Below, in pieces: positions 14,410 to 22,076 of a stretch of DNA of 28,628 nucleotides (positions within the stretch are counted from its first letter, which is position 1; each line of letters opens with the position of its first letter). Position numbers and translations under genes: made by a program. Under the pieces are notes generated by a model. That model did no database searches. It had not been told where the DNA came from and was given only the letters and a program-made list of their open reading frames with translations. The stretch is from the NCBI GenBank assembly GCA_002725475.1, contig PBPH01000063.1, positions 1 through 28,628 on the forward strand, written 5' to 3'. Source of the DNA: Methanobacteriota archaeon (GTDB taxonomy: Archaea; Thermoplasmatota; Poseidoniia; Poseidoniales; Thalassarchaeaceae).

Positions 14410-17142
14410 TTATTCGTCATCATTGCCACGACGACGAACTGCTCTTCTTTTCTTAGAACCTGTATCCTCGGCATCAGTGGATTCCGTTTCATCTAATTCA
14501 TCATCTATTGAACTAGTTTCATCGGTAATTTCCTTAGAAGATGTCTGTATAGGCAATGAATCGTCGTCTTCAACTGTGAAATCTGTGACTTCTGCAGTGT
14601 CTTTCAATTCATTACCAACAACAGTATTATCTGGAATAAATTCTACCTCAACATCTTGACCTGGAAGAATGCCATCTTCGCCTGTAATCTTGAAAATATC
14701 TTTACGAATATTAGCATCTGAAGCACTGAGTTCAACATCACCATCTTTCAAGTGTCGGCGGGATTCCTTTTCGCCGATAATTGAATCCAAATCTACTCGT
14801 TCCTCTTCGTGTGATTGCCTCATCTGGGTCATCACCACTTCTTCCCCGCCCTCTTCGTCAGGTATTTCAGAGAGTTTTTCTCGCTCTGCAATGGCTTCAT
14901 CGATCTCACGCTCTGCATCAGTTAGGCGCTCGTCCCAATGAGATTCTAATTGTTCTTCATCGTAACCCATTTCTTGTATTTTATCGCTATAATCATCAGT
15001 TCCAACAACAATTTCTTCAAGGTCCTCTTCAACATCTTCAATCTCTTCAATTACTCGGACCTTTCGCTCTCTCTTTTCGTAGAAAGAAGAAATGTCTTGG
15101 ACTTCTCCACAGTAAGGACAGTGCTCAATCACATCTGGAACATTTGCACCACATGATGAACAATCATGGAATTGAGATAGCCCCTCTTCCAAATCGAAGT
15201 CGCAGTGAGGGCATATTTCTTCATCACCTTCTATTTCACCGTCGCATGATGGACAATATTCGTAAGTTCCCCGCTCAACATCTTCGTCTACAGTACGTGT
15301 TAGAATAATTGCAGCGATGAGAACTCCTATCAGAAGAATGCCTGCAATGATAAAGAGAATTGTTGCTTGGTTCATTCTCTCCTCTTGATCCCCGACTTCT
15401 TCGCCACTAGTCGCAGAAATTGACCATGTGGCGGTCCAGGTAGCAACACTGGAACCTTCAGGTACAAGGTATAATTCAAAAGTGCCTGCACTTTCTGCCT
15501 TAAATGAGCAAATTACGGTGCTAGTATTAGAACTTGTGAAATTCAATGTAGTTGTGCTCAATGCATTGTTATCGCCATGATCTAGACAAGTGAATGTCTC
15601 AGTGCCTGAACCTTCTTCGGAAATTAGTTGAATTGTATATGTGTAGGTATTTCCTACTACTAATGGTGTATGTTGTGGAGTCCAACTCTCACTCTCAGAG
15701 AGGAAGCGAAGTTTGAGATCGCTACGAAGGGTGACTGAACCGAAGGCTGTGTTGTCGCTCGTTGATGAGTCAAAACTCGCTGGGTTTGCTTCCCAAATTG
15801 CTATGAATTGCAACACTCCATTTTCATCACCCTGTGCTGTAGCTTGGAAAGTGAAAGTTCTCTCCTCTCCTGGAGGTATTCCTAAAGCAATTTTAGGAGT
15901 TAGAGAGTTGCTGTTAAAAGTTGCATTTAGATTACCAATTACAGGTAAAGTACCCGTATTTAGTACAGTAACATCAAAGGATACTTGCTCGCCAGATAAT
16001 ACCGAGTCGCTGGATGCTGAAGCATGCGGGGATACCACTACATTTGGTTCTGGATGAATTACTATTTGAGTATCTAAATCGTCATTAAATTGGATCGACT
16101 GAGGCACCTGCCTACTAGGATCTATCCGTACTCTAAGTACGTGGGTACCCGGTTCGTTGGATTGTAACTCTGTTACAGTCAATGTTTCTTGCCATGATTG
16201 TAATGGTGATGCTTCAGAAAAGGTCAATTGAAAATTTCTAATACTTACTTCAGTTTCACCAGAAACGCGGAAAATTCCAATTGAAATGGTACTATCTCCG
16301 GTACCACCCATCCTCAATATTTCACCACTAAGTGTCCAAGGCCCACTAAGTGAATCGGGACTATTTGTCACGGTGATTTCTGGATTAGGTTGCTCATAAT
16401 GGAGATAATCGGGATTTGATAATACATTGAATGAAAGAGCGGATGCGACATTGTTTCCAATGTCGCTTTCAGTAATATTATCGGCTGCTGAGTTGGCAAT
16501 AGCAGAAATCTGATGGGTGCCTGCTGCTGGGGCATTGAATGACGTTTGAATTACTGTTGATGTGCCTGCAGGCAATGGCTGAACAGACTGCTCTGAAAGA
16601 GATGCTCCATCAAGTTGAATTAGCAAATGTGAAGCAGGAGCGTCAAGATTTCCGATATTACTAACATTTACCGATATTTCTACCACATCTCCTTGATGAA
16701 TGTCGTTACTTGGATTTAATTGAATGTCGGTTGCAACTAAATCTACTAATCCTGAAACGCTGAATGACTTTGAAACTGAAGCTGTTGAACCTGAATGAGT
16801 TACAACTAGTACTACCGCGTGCGGGCCAAATGAAACTGCTGGCCATGTTCCACTAATCTGAATAAAACCTGAACCTGAAATATCTACATTCTCCTGATGA
16901 AATGCAGAATTTTGAATATTTTCAGGATACATTGATACATCAACTCCAGAAATCTGAGTTGAGTTTGAATTCGTTAATGTTGCAGTGAAAATTATGTCTT
17001 CCCCCTCTACAGGATTTGAGGGTGAAAGTGTGATGCTGTCAACGCTAAAAGTGACATCACCGGCGCTCTCAGCGACTGCTGCTGGAGATAGTGAAACTAC
17101 CAGCAGCAATAGCGAGATGGATAGGGCTCGACCCCTGCTCAT
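14410..17142 (-). CDS. Large surface protein with CARDB-type repeats, one membrane helix and cytoplasmic zinc ribbons
   Basis: 910 aa. A signal peptide (residues 1-24, ending AVA) is followed by ~560 extracellular residues of beta-sandwich repeats of CARDB type (LVATDIQLNPSN, VSNIGNLDAPAS, GTHQISAIANSAADN, NTGTLPVIGNL). A membrane helix spans ~591-617. The cytoplasmic part holds two zinc ribbons (YCPSCDG with ICPHCD, then DCSSCG with HCPYCG), a charged coiled-coil stretch (EEIEDVEEDLEEI onward) and a very acidic tail ending in a basic RRAVRRRGN patch. CARDB domains are adhesion-like modules, and zinc ribbons behind the membrane could dock partners. It diverges from another CARDB-containing surface protein. 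Function unknown; sensing or cell-surface scaffolding is inference. Confidence 0.78.
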   Translation of the reverse strand: MSRGRALSISLLLLVVSLSPAAVAESAGDVTFSVDSITLSPSNPVEGEDIIFTATLTNSNSTQISGVDVSMYPENIQNSAFHQENVDISGSGFIQISGTWPAVSFGPHAVVLVVTHSGSTASVSKSFSVSGLVDLVATDIQLNPSNDIHQGDVVEISVNVSNIGNLDAPASHLLIQLDGASLSEQSVQPLPAGTSTVIQTSFNAPAAGTHQISAIANSAADNITESDIGNNVASALSFNVLSNPDYLHYEQPNPEITVTNSPDSLSGPWTLSGEILRMGGTGDSTISIGIFRVSGETEVSIRNFQLTFSEASPLQSWQETLTVTELQSNEPGTHVLRVRIDPSRQVPQSIQFNDDLDTQIVIHPEPNVVVSPHASASSDSVLSGEQVSFDVTVLNTGTLPVIGNLNATFNSNSLTPKIALGIPPGEERTFTFQATAQGDENGVLQFIAIWEANPASFDSSTSDNTAFGSVTLRSDLKLRFLSESESWTPQHTPLVVGNTYTYTIQLISEEGSGTETFTCLDHGDNNALSTTTLNFTSSNTSTVICSFKAESAGTFELYLVPEGSSVATWTATWSISATSGEEVGDQEERMNQATILFIIAGILLIGVLIAAIILTRTVDEDVERGTYEYCPSCDGEIEGDEEICPHCDFDLEEGLSQFHDCSSCGANVPDVIEHCPYCGEVQDISSFYEKRERKVRVIEEIEDVEEDLEEIVVGTDDYSDKIQEMGYDEEQLESHWDERLTDAEREIDEAIAEREKLSEIPDEEGGEEVVMTQMRQSHEEERVDLDSIIGEKESRRHLKDGDVELSASDANIRKDIFKITGEDGILPGQDVEVEFIPDNTVVGNELKDTAEVTDFTVEDDDSLPIQTSSKEITDETSSIDDELDETESTDAEDTGSKKRRAVRRRGNDDE

Positions 17143-17204
17143 GAATCAACGAGGTAACGGGCTACACTTCAACTCTATTGCATGAAAGTTGCAGAAAACC
17201 GAAA

Positions 17205-17223
17205 CGCATCACAAAGTGATGCG
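17205..17223. promoter_or_regulatory. Perfect 8-bp palindrome between two surface-protein genes
   Basis: CGCATCAC-AAA-GTGATGCG, a perfect 8-bp inverted repeat with a 3-bp centre, 62 nt from one divergent start and 59 nt from the other. It may bind a dimeric regulator controlling both genes. A transcribed hairpin is the alternative. Confidence 0.45.
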
Positions 17224-17282
17224 CAAGAAGAAAGGAGTGGAAGGGTTGAATACAAAGGCTAGTTGTCCTCAAGTTGGTGCCC

Positions 17283-19154
17283 ATGCGACGCCAAGCAGTG
17301 TCTGTTGCCCTGATGTCACTTTTTATCCTCGCACTGTTTCCTATGACTGGAGTTTCTGCAGGAGTTGCTAAGAGCAATCCACCAACATTTGGAAGTGGGC
17401 CCACAGAGGGTGGTGTTCTATCTGGAACAGTCACAATTGTAGTTTCGACTACAACTGGTCTCGATTCAGCACAACTTGACTACAATGATGGTAATAGCTG
17501 GATCAGTCTTGCCAATATCACATCCACTTCATCATGGATTTACAACTGGGATTCGTCCTCTGTAAATGATGGGGCATACCAATTACGTCTTGAAGGTTGG
17601 AGTGGAGGAGCATCCACAGGTACAACAAATAGTGCTAATTTCACAATAGACAATACAGCTCCCAACAATCTTGCTTTTGTTATTGAAAATCCCGATTATG
17701 GGACTGGGACATCGCTTGCTAACCGCGCATGGTTCTCAATTCCTAGTGATGGAACCCTATCATTCACATGGAATGCCAGTGATGCAAATCTAGATTATGC
17801 GACCTTAACAAATTTACCTGGACCTGGCGCCCCTTCTAATGATGGGCCAGGATTTCTAGCATACAGATGGGACTGGACCACTGGAGGGTTCCCCTCCCAA
17901 GGAACATGGAATCCACAACTAACAGTCTATGATGAAGGAGGCTCTTCAACTAGTGAAACTCGCTATATTGGTATTGACACTATTGGACCAACTGTAGGCA
18001 CCCCATCACTTTCCATAAGTTCTGATTGGAACAAGGCATATACTCTAATTTTTTCAAATTTGTTCAATGGTGCTACCGATAATGGTGGAAGTGGAATTAA
18101 TGGATATGAAGTCAGAGATTCTACCGATTCATCTTGGAATTCAATTGGTTTTGGAGGTTCTGGGAGTCTTTCCTTGCAAGAAGGGGTGCGTCAAATTCAG
18201 TTTAGGGCCGTAGATAATGTAGGCAATAGGGGTAATCCGATTAATTACACCCTGAGAATTGATCATCACGCTCCAGTTGCTGGTGGTTGGATAGTCCCAG
18301 AACTTACAACTGCCCTAACAGGTGGCCTAGATATTCAAGTTCAAGCAAGTGACGGATTATCTGGTATCAACGCCACCCAATCAAAAATTCAATATGGATT
18401 TGATTCTGATGGAATTGGAGATACCCCCGATATTACGAGTTCATGGGTTGATGTGGGCGCGGGCCTCTCAACCACTTTGTCACCAACAATCGACTGGACA
18501 ACTAAACAGGGCCAATTCCTTTCACTAAGGGCGTTATTAGTTGATGAAGCAGGGAATAGTGATTATTCAGCCACTCAGCATTTCGTAGTTTTCCCAAGTT
18601 TTGATTTTTCATGGGCTTCTGCGTCAGTTGATAGATTGGTAGTGCGTGCTGGATCAGAGGGGGAGGTTACAATCAATTCAATCCTAGTTAGTAACGAAGC
18701 TTACCCTGGAACAGTAATGGTACGACTTCAAACTGCACCGGCGGACAGGAATAGTGATGTTACTTGGACCACATTAGAATCTAGAACTTTACCACCTATT
18801 GCACTGGCAGACTTACAAGAAGAACTGATTTGGTCCGTTGCAGTTCTAAATGTTGGAGAATATGACATTCGATTGACAGTTGATCCAAGTGATTCGGTCT
18901 CTGAGCGGGATGAAGCAAACAACGATGCATACATGGTTGTTCAAGGAGCCAGTCAAAAGTCGGTAGGGGCTGTAACTTCATTTTCCCCGTCTTTACTTGC
19001 GGTTGCATTATCTGGAATTTGGATAGGATATTGGCTAACAAGAAATAAGGATGAACTTCATTCTTCGGCCCAAGAAACAGATTCATCATCTGCCAGTTCC
19101 ATCATCTCAGCTACAGCCTCCTCATCATCTGGATCAACCTGCGAAGATTTGTGA
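17283..19154 (+). CDS. Surface protein with Ig-like and CARDB-like domains and C-terminal anchor
   Basis: 623 aa from ATG 17283; a TTG at 17274 would add three residues. The signal peptide MRRQAVSVALMSLFILALFP ends near VSA. The extracellular part has repeated bacterial Ig-like beta-sandwich modules (TFGSGPTEGGVLSGTVTIVV, FTIDNTAPNN, IGIDTIGPTVG, LRIDHHAPVAGGW); each ends with the 'IDxTAP' type junction found in surface adhesins. A CARDB-like domain (VSNEAYPGTVMV, LTVDPSDSVSERDEANNDA) and a membrane helix at ~560-578 come last. The short Ser-rich cytoplasmic tail is almost wholly encoded in the 97 bp that overlap the opposite-strand KH gene. Probably an adhesin or envelope structural protein. 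Confidence 0.8.
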   Translation: MRRQAVSVALMSLFILALFPMTGVSAGVAKSNPPTFGSGPTEGGVLSGTVTIVVSTTTGLDSAQLDYNDGNSWISLANITSTSSWIYNWDSSSVNDGAYQLRLEGWSGGASTGTTNSANFTIDNTAPNNLAFVIENPDYGTGTSLANRAWFSIPSDGTLSFTWNASDANLDYATLTNLPGPGAPSNDGPGFLAYRWDWTTGGFPSQGTWNPQLTVYDEGGSSTSETRYIGIDTIGPTVGTPSLSISSDWNKAYTLIFSNLFNGATDNGGSGINGYEVRDSTDSSWNSIGFGGSGSLSLQEGVRQIQFRAVDNVGNRGNPINYTLRIDHHAPVAGGWIVPELTTALTGGLDIQVQASDGLSGINATQSKIQYGFDSDGIGDTPDITSSWVDVGAGLSTTLSPTIDWTTKQGQFLSLRALLVDEAGNSDYSATQHFVVFPSFDFSWASASVDRLVVRAGSEGEVTINSILVSNEAYPGTVMVRLQTAPADRNSDVTWTTLESRTLPPIALADLQEELIWSVAVLNVGEYDIRLTVDPSDSVSERDEANNDAYMVVQGASQKSVGAVTSFSPSLLAVALSGIWIGYWLTRNKDELHSSAQETDSSSASSIISATASSSSGSTCEDL

Positions 19155-19786
19155 CGGCGACTTCTCTGACGAGCTTCCGCTAAACCAGGAACTAGTTGCT
19201 CAAATCCACTTTCAGAGGTGCTGCCTTTCTCTTCTATGTAGTCCAACCTTCTAGCTGCCATCTTTTTGTCACGCCTTTCCCTCTCAAGCGCTTTAATTAC
19301 GGTACCATGTTCTGAACCTCTTAGAATTCTCTCTACGGCATTACTTGCTAATGGTAGGCCATCTTCATCGCCAATCAAAACTACTGTGCTGCCATAAACT
19401 GCCATTTCACAGCCTGTGTTTTGTTCAATAAAACGGCGAATCTTTCCTTCACTACCAATTAGCCTACCCCTCATTCTTTTCTGCTGTAAATGTTGTTTGC
19501 CCACCCATTCACGCATATCATAGAGTTGGAAATAACACTCATCTTCCATTAACTTAATCGCTTTCTTTGGTGACATCCCTCTACCAATTGCCTTGATAAG
19601 TTCAGGGAATTTCATCATCTTAACTGGATCAGTATTCTCTGGATCCCAAGTAATGGAAACATCTCCACTGGTTGAATCGATTAACAGACTGACATTTGCT
19701 GCCTTCTCTAACCCTTTCCGCGTTGCTCCACCCTTGCCAATCAACACCGCTATGCGGTCTTTAGGCACGCGTACTGAGGTCTCCAT
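19058..19786 (-). CDS. KH-domain RNA-binding protein (archaeal Dim2/Pno1-Krr1-like)
   Basis: 242 aa from ATG 19786. Two KH domains are visible, with GxxG loops GKGG (VRVPKDRIAVLIGKGGATRKG) and GSEG (GRLIGSEGKIRRFIE). This matches the archaeal homologue of eukaryotic Dim2/Pno1, a small-subunit assembly factor that binds the 3' end of pre-16S rRNA. The C-terminus is a basic helix (ERERRDKKMAARRLDYIEE) then a Ser- and Asp/Glu-rich tail that most homologues lack. A TTG at 19855 would add 23 residues and overlap the RIO1 gene, but MET-SVRVPKDR matches the usual family start. It follows the RIO1 kinase gene, the arrangement seen in many archaea. Confidence 0.88.
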   Translation of the reverse strand: METSVRVPKDRIAVLIGKGGATRKGLEKAANVSLLIDSTSGDVSITWDPENTDPVKMMKFPELIKAIGRGMSPKKAIKLMEDECYFQLYDMREWVGKQHLQQKRMRGRLIGSEGKIRRFIEQNTGCEMAVYGSTVVLIGDEDGLPLASNAVERILRGSEHGTVIKALERERRDKKMAARRLDYIEEKGSTSESGFEQLVPGLAEARQRSRRHKSSQVDPDDEEAVAEMMELADDESVSWAEE

Positions 19787-19844
19787 TGGCCGACCCGACT
19801 TGCCCCCCCTCTTTGAAGCCAACCCTTGAAGAGAGTTGGAGGAT

Positions 19845-20834
19845 TTACTCTTCAATTACATAAAGTGTTGATTCTGCTAAGTCTGCATCAACTCCGTTAC
19901 GATTGGCCCATTGAACAAGTCTAGTAATATCCCTTACAAGAAATTCTTTCGATTTTGGATGATTTTCAACCACCGCTTGGCCCGCATCAATAATCCAAGT
20001 TTTGCCTTGGTGAAGCATGATATTATATTCTGAAAAATCAGCATGAGCTAAGCCAGCATCTTGCCAAATAATTCTTAACTGTTCAAGCAACGATTTGAAC
20101 ACTTCTTCTGGATCTTCTACATCTACATCCCTTAATCTGGGAGATGGCCCATTTTCATCACCCAAATATTCCATCACTAGCACGTTCTTGTATGTCACTA
20201 GAGACTCTGGAGTACGCACACCATGCTTCCTCATTCTAGTCAAGTTTCTGTGTTCTTTCTGAACCCAGACATTAACCAATTCTCTATGCCTACGTCTCAA
20301 ACCACCAAATCTAGGATCACCTTCAATATACTGCATTAAGCCCTTAAAAACAGCATTGCTTGTATGAAATATTTTCACTGCAATAGGTCCTGATTGTGAT
20401 GTCGCATAGAACACATGGGCCTCTTTTCCTCTAGCAATTGGCCACTCTATTGTGTCTATGTGATCCTGCTGCATCAATTTGTATATCGCCATCAATGTTG
20501 ACTGGTCAAACACTTGATCAAACACACGACGGTCTACCCAGTCATACTTACCTACACCGAGGGCTCCTGTCAATTTATGTTCGATTTGCCCGAACATTTG
20601 TGCATATTTTTTCTCTTTCATCCAATGAAATTTTGATCCTGCTTGATCCAGTTTCTCGAGTTGTTTGTCTATTGATTTTTCATGCTTCTCAATTTCTGAA
20701 CGGTCATCATCTGCTTCGAATTCTGACCAATCTTGATCAGGAAAAGAGTCGAGATTGATTTTTGCTTGCTCTTCAGCCAAATCCGCCCAGTCACGCTTCT
20801 CTGCTCGGCGCTTTGCGCCCTTCCTGCGCGCTAT
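19845..20834 (-). CDS. rio1: RIO1-type serine protein kinase/ATPase
   Basis: Atypical kinase of the RIO1 family that acts late in 30S subunit maturation. The P-loop-like segment ARGKEAHVF, Lys160 (AVKIF), catalytic Asp272 in HADFSEYN and metal-binding Asp289 in IDAGQAV are all present (numbering from GTG 20852). Hinge segment NVLVMEYLG and a C-terminal RDITRLVQWANR also fit. The N-terminal ~80 residues are a charged helical extension. Start is unusual: the GTG at 20852 overlaps the upstream stop as GTGA, but an excellent AAGGAGG lies after it, 7 nt before an ATA codon (20834) that would give M-ARRKGAKRRAEKR. The coordinates follow that start; use 20852 for the conventional one. Confidence 0.9.
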   Translation of the reverse strand: MARRKGAKRRAEKRDWADLAEEQAKINLDSFPDQDWSEFEADDDRSEIEKHEKSIDKQLEKLDQAGSKFHWMKEKKYAQMFGQIEHKLTGALGVGKYDWVDRRVFDQVFDQSTLMAIYKLMQQDHIDTIEWPIARGKEAHVFYATSQSGPIAVKIFHTSNAVFKGLMQYIEGDPRFGGLRRRHRELVNVWVQKEHRNLTRMRKHGVRTPESLVTYKNVLVMEYLGDENGPSPRLRDVDVEDPEEVFKSLLEQLRIIWQDAGLAHADFSEYNIMLHQGKTWIIDAGQAVVENHPKSKEFLVRDITRLVQWANRNGVDADLAESTLYVIEE

Positions 20835-20841
20835 GGTAATT

Positions 20842-20848
20842 CCTCCTT
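20842..20848 (-). promoter_or_regulatory. Ribosome-binding site of rio1 preceding an ATA codon
   Basis: AAGGAGG on the minus strand, the strongest type of Shine-Dalgarno, ends 7 nt before ATA 20834-20832. It lies downstream of the GTG start at 20852. Confidence 0.55.
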
Positions 20849-21322
20849 TCACGCCTCGTCAGTGGAGTCCTCTAAATCCTCTTCATTGGAAGTAGTTACG
20901 GTTTCTTCCTCATTAACATCCCAAATGCCAGCTTCATCTCCAGACAACTCTTCACCGCCACCCATTCCAAAAACATCGACTATTTCCGGAAGAACACCTT
21001 TACGAGAAAGGTAGAGGGATTGGGTTTTGGTATAGCGCATTTTTACATCTGCCTTTGATGGTTGAAAATCCCAGGGTTGAATGATAATCAAATCGCCCTC
21101 TCTAACCCATTGCCTCCTGCGCATTTTACCTGGGATTCTAGTGATTCTCTCTTCACCATCTGCACAAATTGCTCGAATTCTACGCCCACCAAGGATTTGT
21201 TCGGCGATTGCAAACATCTCGTTAACTCTCTCATTAGGAACTTTAACTCTAATCTTCTCATCACCAGATTCCATCTGGGCCAGTAATTCCTGGTCTACAG
21301 TCTCCTCTTTACGACGTCCCAC
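20849..21322 (-). CDS. Translation initiation factor aIF1A
   Basis: 157 aa from GTG 21322. The S1-like OB fold is clear: VKVPNERVNEMFAIAEQILG, RIRAICADGEERITRIPGKMRRRQWVREGDLIII and PWDFQPSKADVKMRYTKTQ. It binds the ribosomal A site during initiation. Archaeal aIF1A is usually ~100 residues; here a ~45-residue acidic C-terminal tail (SGDEAGIWDVNEEETV onward) is added, recalling the acidic tail of eukaryotic eIF1A. The start at 21322 is favoured by a TATA-like TTTATGA centred 28 nt upstream; a GTG at 21343 would add 7 residues. First gene of the aIF1A-RIO1-KH operon, and it overlaps rio1 by 4 bp if rio1 starts at GTG. Confidence 0.92.
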   Translation of the reverse strand: MGRRKEETVDQELLAQMESGDEKIRVKVPNERVNEMFAIAEQILGGRRIRAICADGEERITRIPGKMRRRQWVREGDLIIIQPWDFQPSKADVKMRYTKTQSLYLSRKGVLPEIVDVFGMGGGEELSGDEAGIWDVNEEETVTTSNEEDLEDSTDEA

Positions 21323-21342
21323 GATTTCAGCCGACTCGCACA

Positions 21343-21365
21343 CCCCTCATAAACGGTTGGAGGGG
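21343..21365. promoter_or_regulatory. Promoter of the aIF1A operon, TATA within an inverted repeat
   Basis: CCCCTC (21343-21348) and GAGGGG (21360-21365) flank an 11-nt centre. The minus-strand TATA-like TTTATGA (21353-21347) spans that centre and part of one arm. A run of A follows on the plus strand. Confidence 0.35.
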
Positions 21366-21459
21366 AAAAAAGACGATAATCGCTTGCGGTATTCGAATCG
21401 ATGCTGCCGAATACAATATCTAACGCTAAAGTGATATGTAGGGAGCATGTCCAAAAATT

Positions 21460-22068
21460 ATGGCATTTTGCAATTCACCTACTTGTGAAAACAATGTTAC
21501 CAAATCCAACCAGTATCATTGTAGCCAATGTCATAGCAAAATTGGAAATAAACTGCTAAACACCTGCAACAAAATTTTCCGTTTGGCTGAAGATGTGAAT
21601 AATGAGCTATATCATGAATATAGTGGAAGTGTTGAAAGGCATTATCAAGATGCTTTTTCCTCAGAGCTCAGGAAATTAAAATTTCACTATCAAGCCGAAA
21701 CTTCTATTGCTTTACATTACAAGGATTTCCCACTAAATGACGTGCGGGCAGATTACTTTATTTTACCAGGGGGCCCAAATAAGTTTGATGAGAATATCGT
21801 TCTTGAAGTAAAACATGCATCAAAAACAGACCACCAATTACAATTATTCAACTATCTACATTCTGGACCTACGAATACAAATCTATTCACTAATAAATTG
21901 AAATATGGACTGCTTCTAATTTGGCCTCAACAAAGTAAACCAACGTACAGTGAAGATGGTCGATTTGCAGAATTATCTCCTATCCGTGGGCCTATAATGG
22001 AATTATGGAAAACATCTAATCCAAGAAAGAGAACGAAATTCGAGTTACTCTCAAGATGGGGCGAATGA
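21460..22068 (+). CDS. Zinc-ribbon protein with GxxExxY-type PD-(D/E)XK domain
   Basis: 202 aa. The N-terminal ~45 residues hold a zinc ribbon (CNSPTC with CSQC). From residue 56 the family signature GxxExxY is exact: G56-S-V-E59-R-H-Y62. It is followed by the nuclease-fold signature Asp98 (RADYF) and Glu116-x-Lys118 (LEVKH), then the QLFNYL helix. The GxxExxY family (PDDEXK_3-like) is widespread and functionally obscure. The catalytic triad looks intact, so nuclease activity is possible. The zinc ribbon fusion is unusual in my experience of the family. It stands alone between the aIF1A operon and nuo genes, convergent with nuoN (8-bp gap). An out-of-frame ATG at 21447 leads nowhere. Confidence 0.65.
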   Translation: MAFCNSPTCENNVTKSNQYHCSQCHSKIGNKLLNTCNKIFRLAEDVNNELYHEYSGSVERHYQDAFSSELRKLKFHYQAETSIALHYKDFPLNDVRADYFILPGGPNKFDENIVLEVKHASKTDHQLQLFNYLHSGPTNTNLFTNKLKYGLLLIWPQQSKPTYSEDGRFAELSPIRGPIMELWKTSNPRKRTKFELLSRWGE

Positions 22069-22076
22069 AATTTCGT

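Noticed and set aside
14344..14424. Direct repeat AATGATGACGA shared by the end of the large surface gene and box C of the candidate sRNA
   Set aside because: Only 11 nt match and the surrounding bases differ; GAT/GAC codons make such matches likely, so I do not call a duplication or attachment site. It is kept as a caution on the sRNA call.
14423..15308. Several long plus-strand reading frames opposite the acidic tail of the large surface protein
   Set aside because: They are antisense shadows of a low-complexity acidic region, have no ribosome-binding site and give Ser-, His- and Phe-rich sequences without domain character.
21447..21485. ATG at 21447 as start of the zinc-ribbon protein
   Set aside because: It is in another frame and stops after 12 codons; the ATG at 21460 opens the conserved frame.
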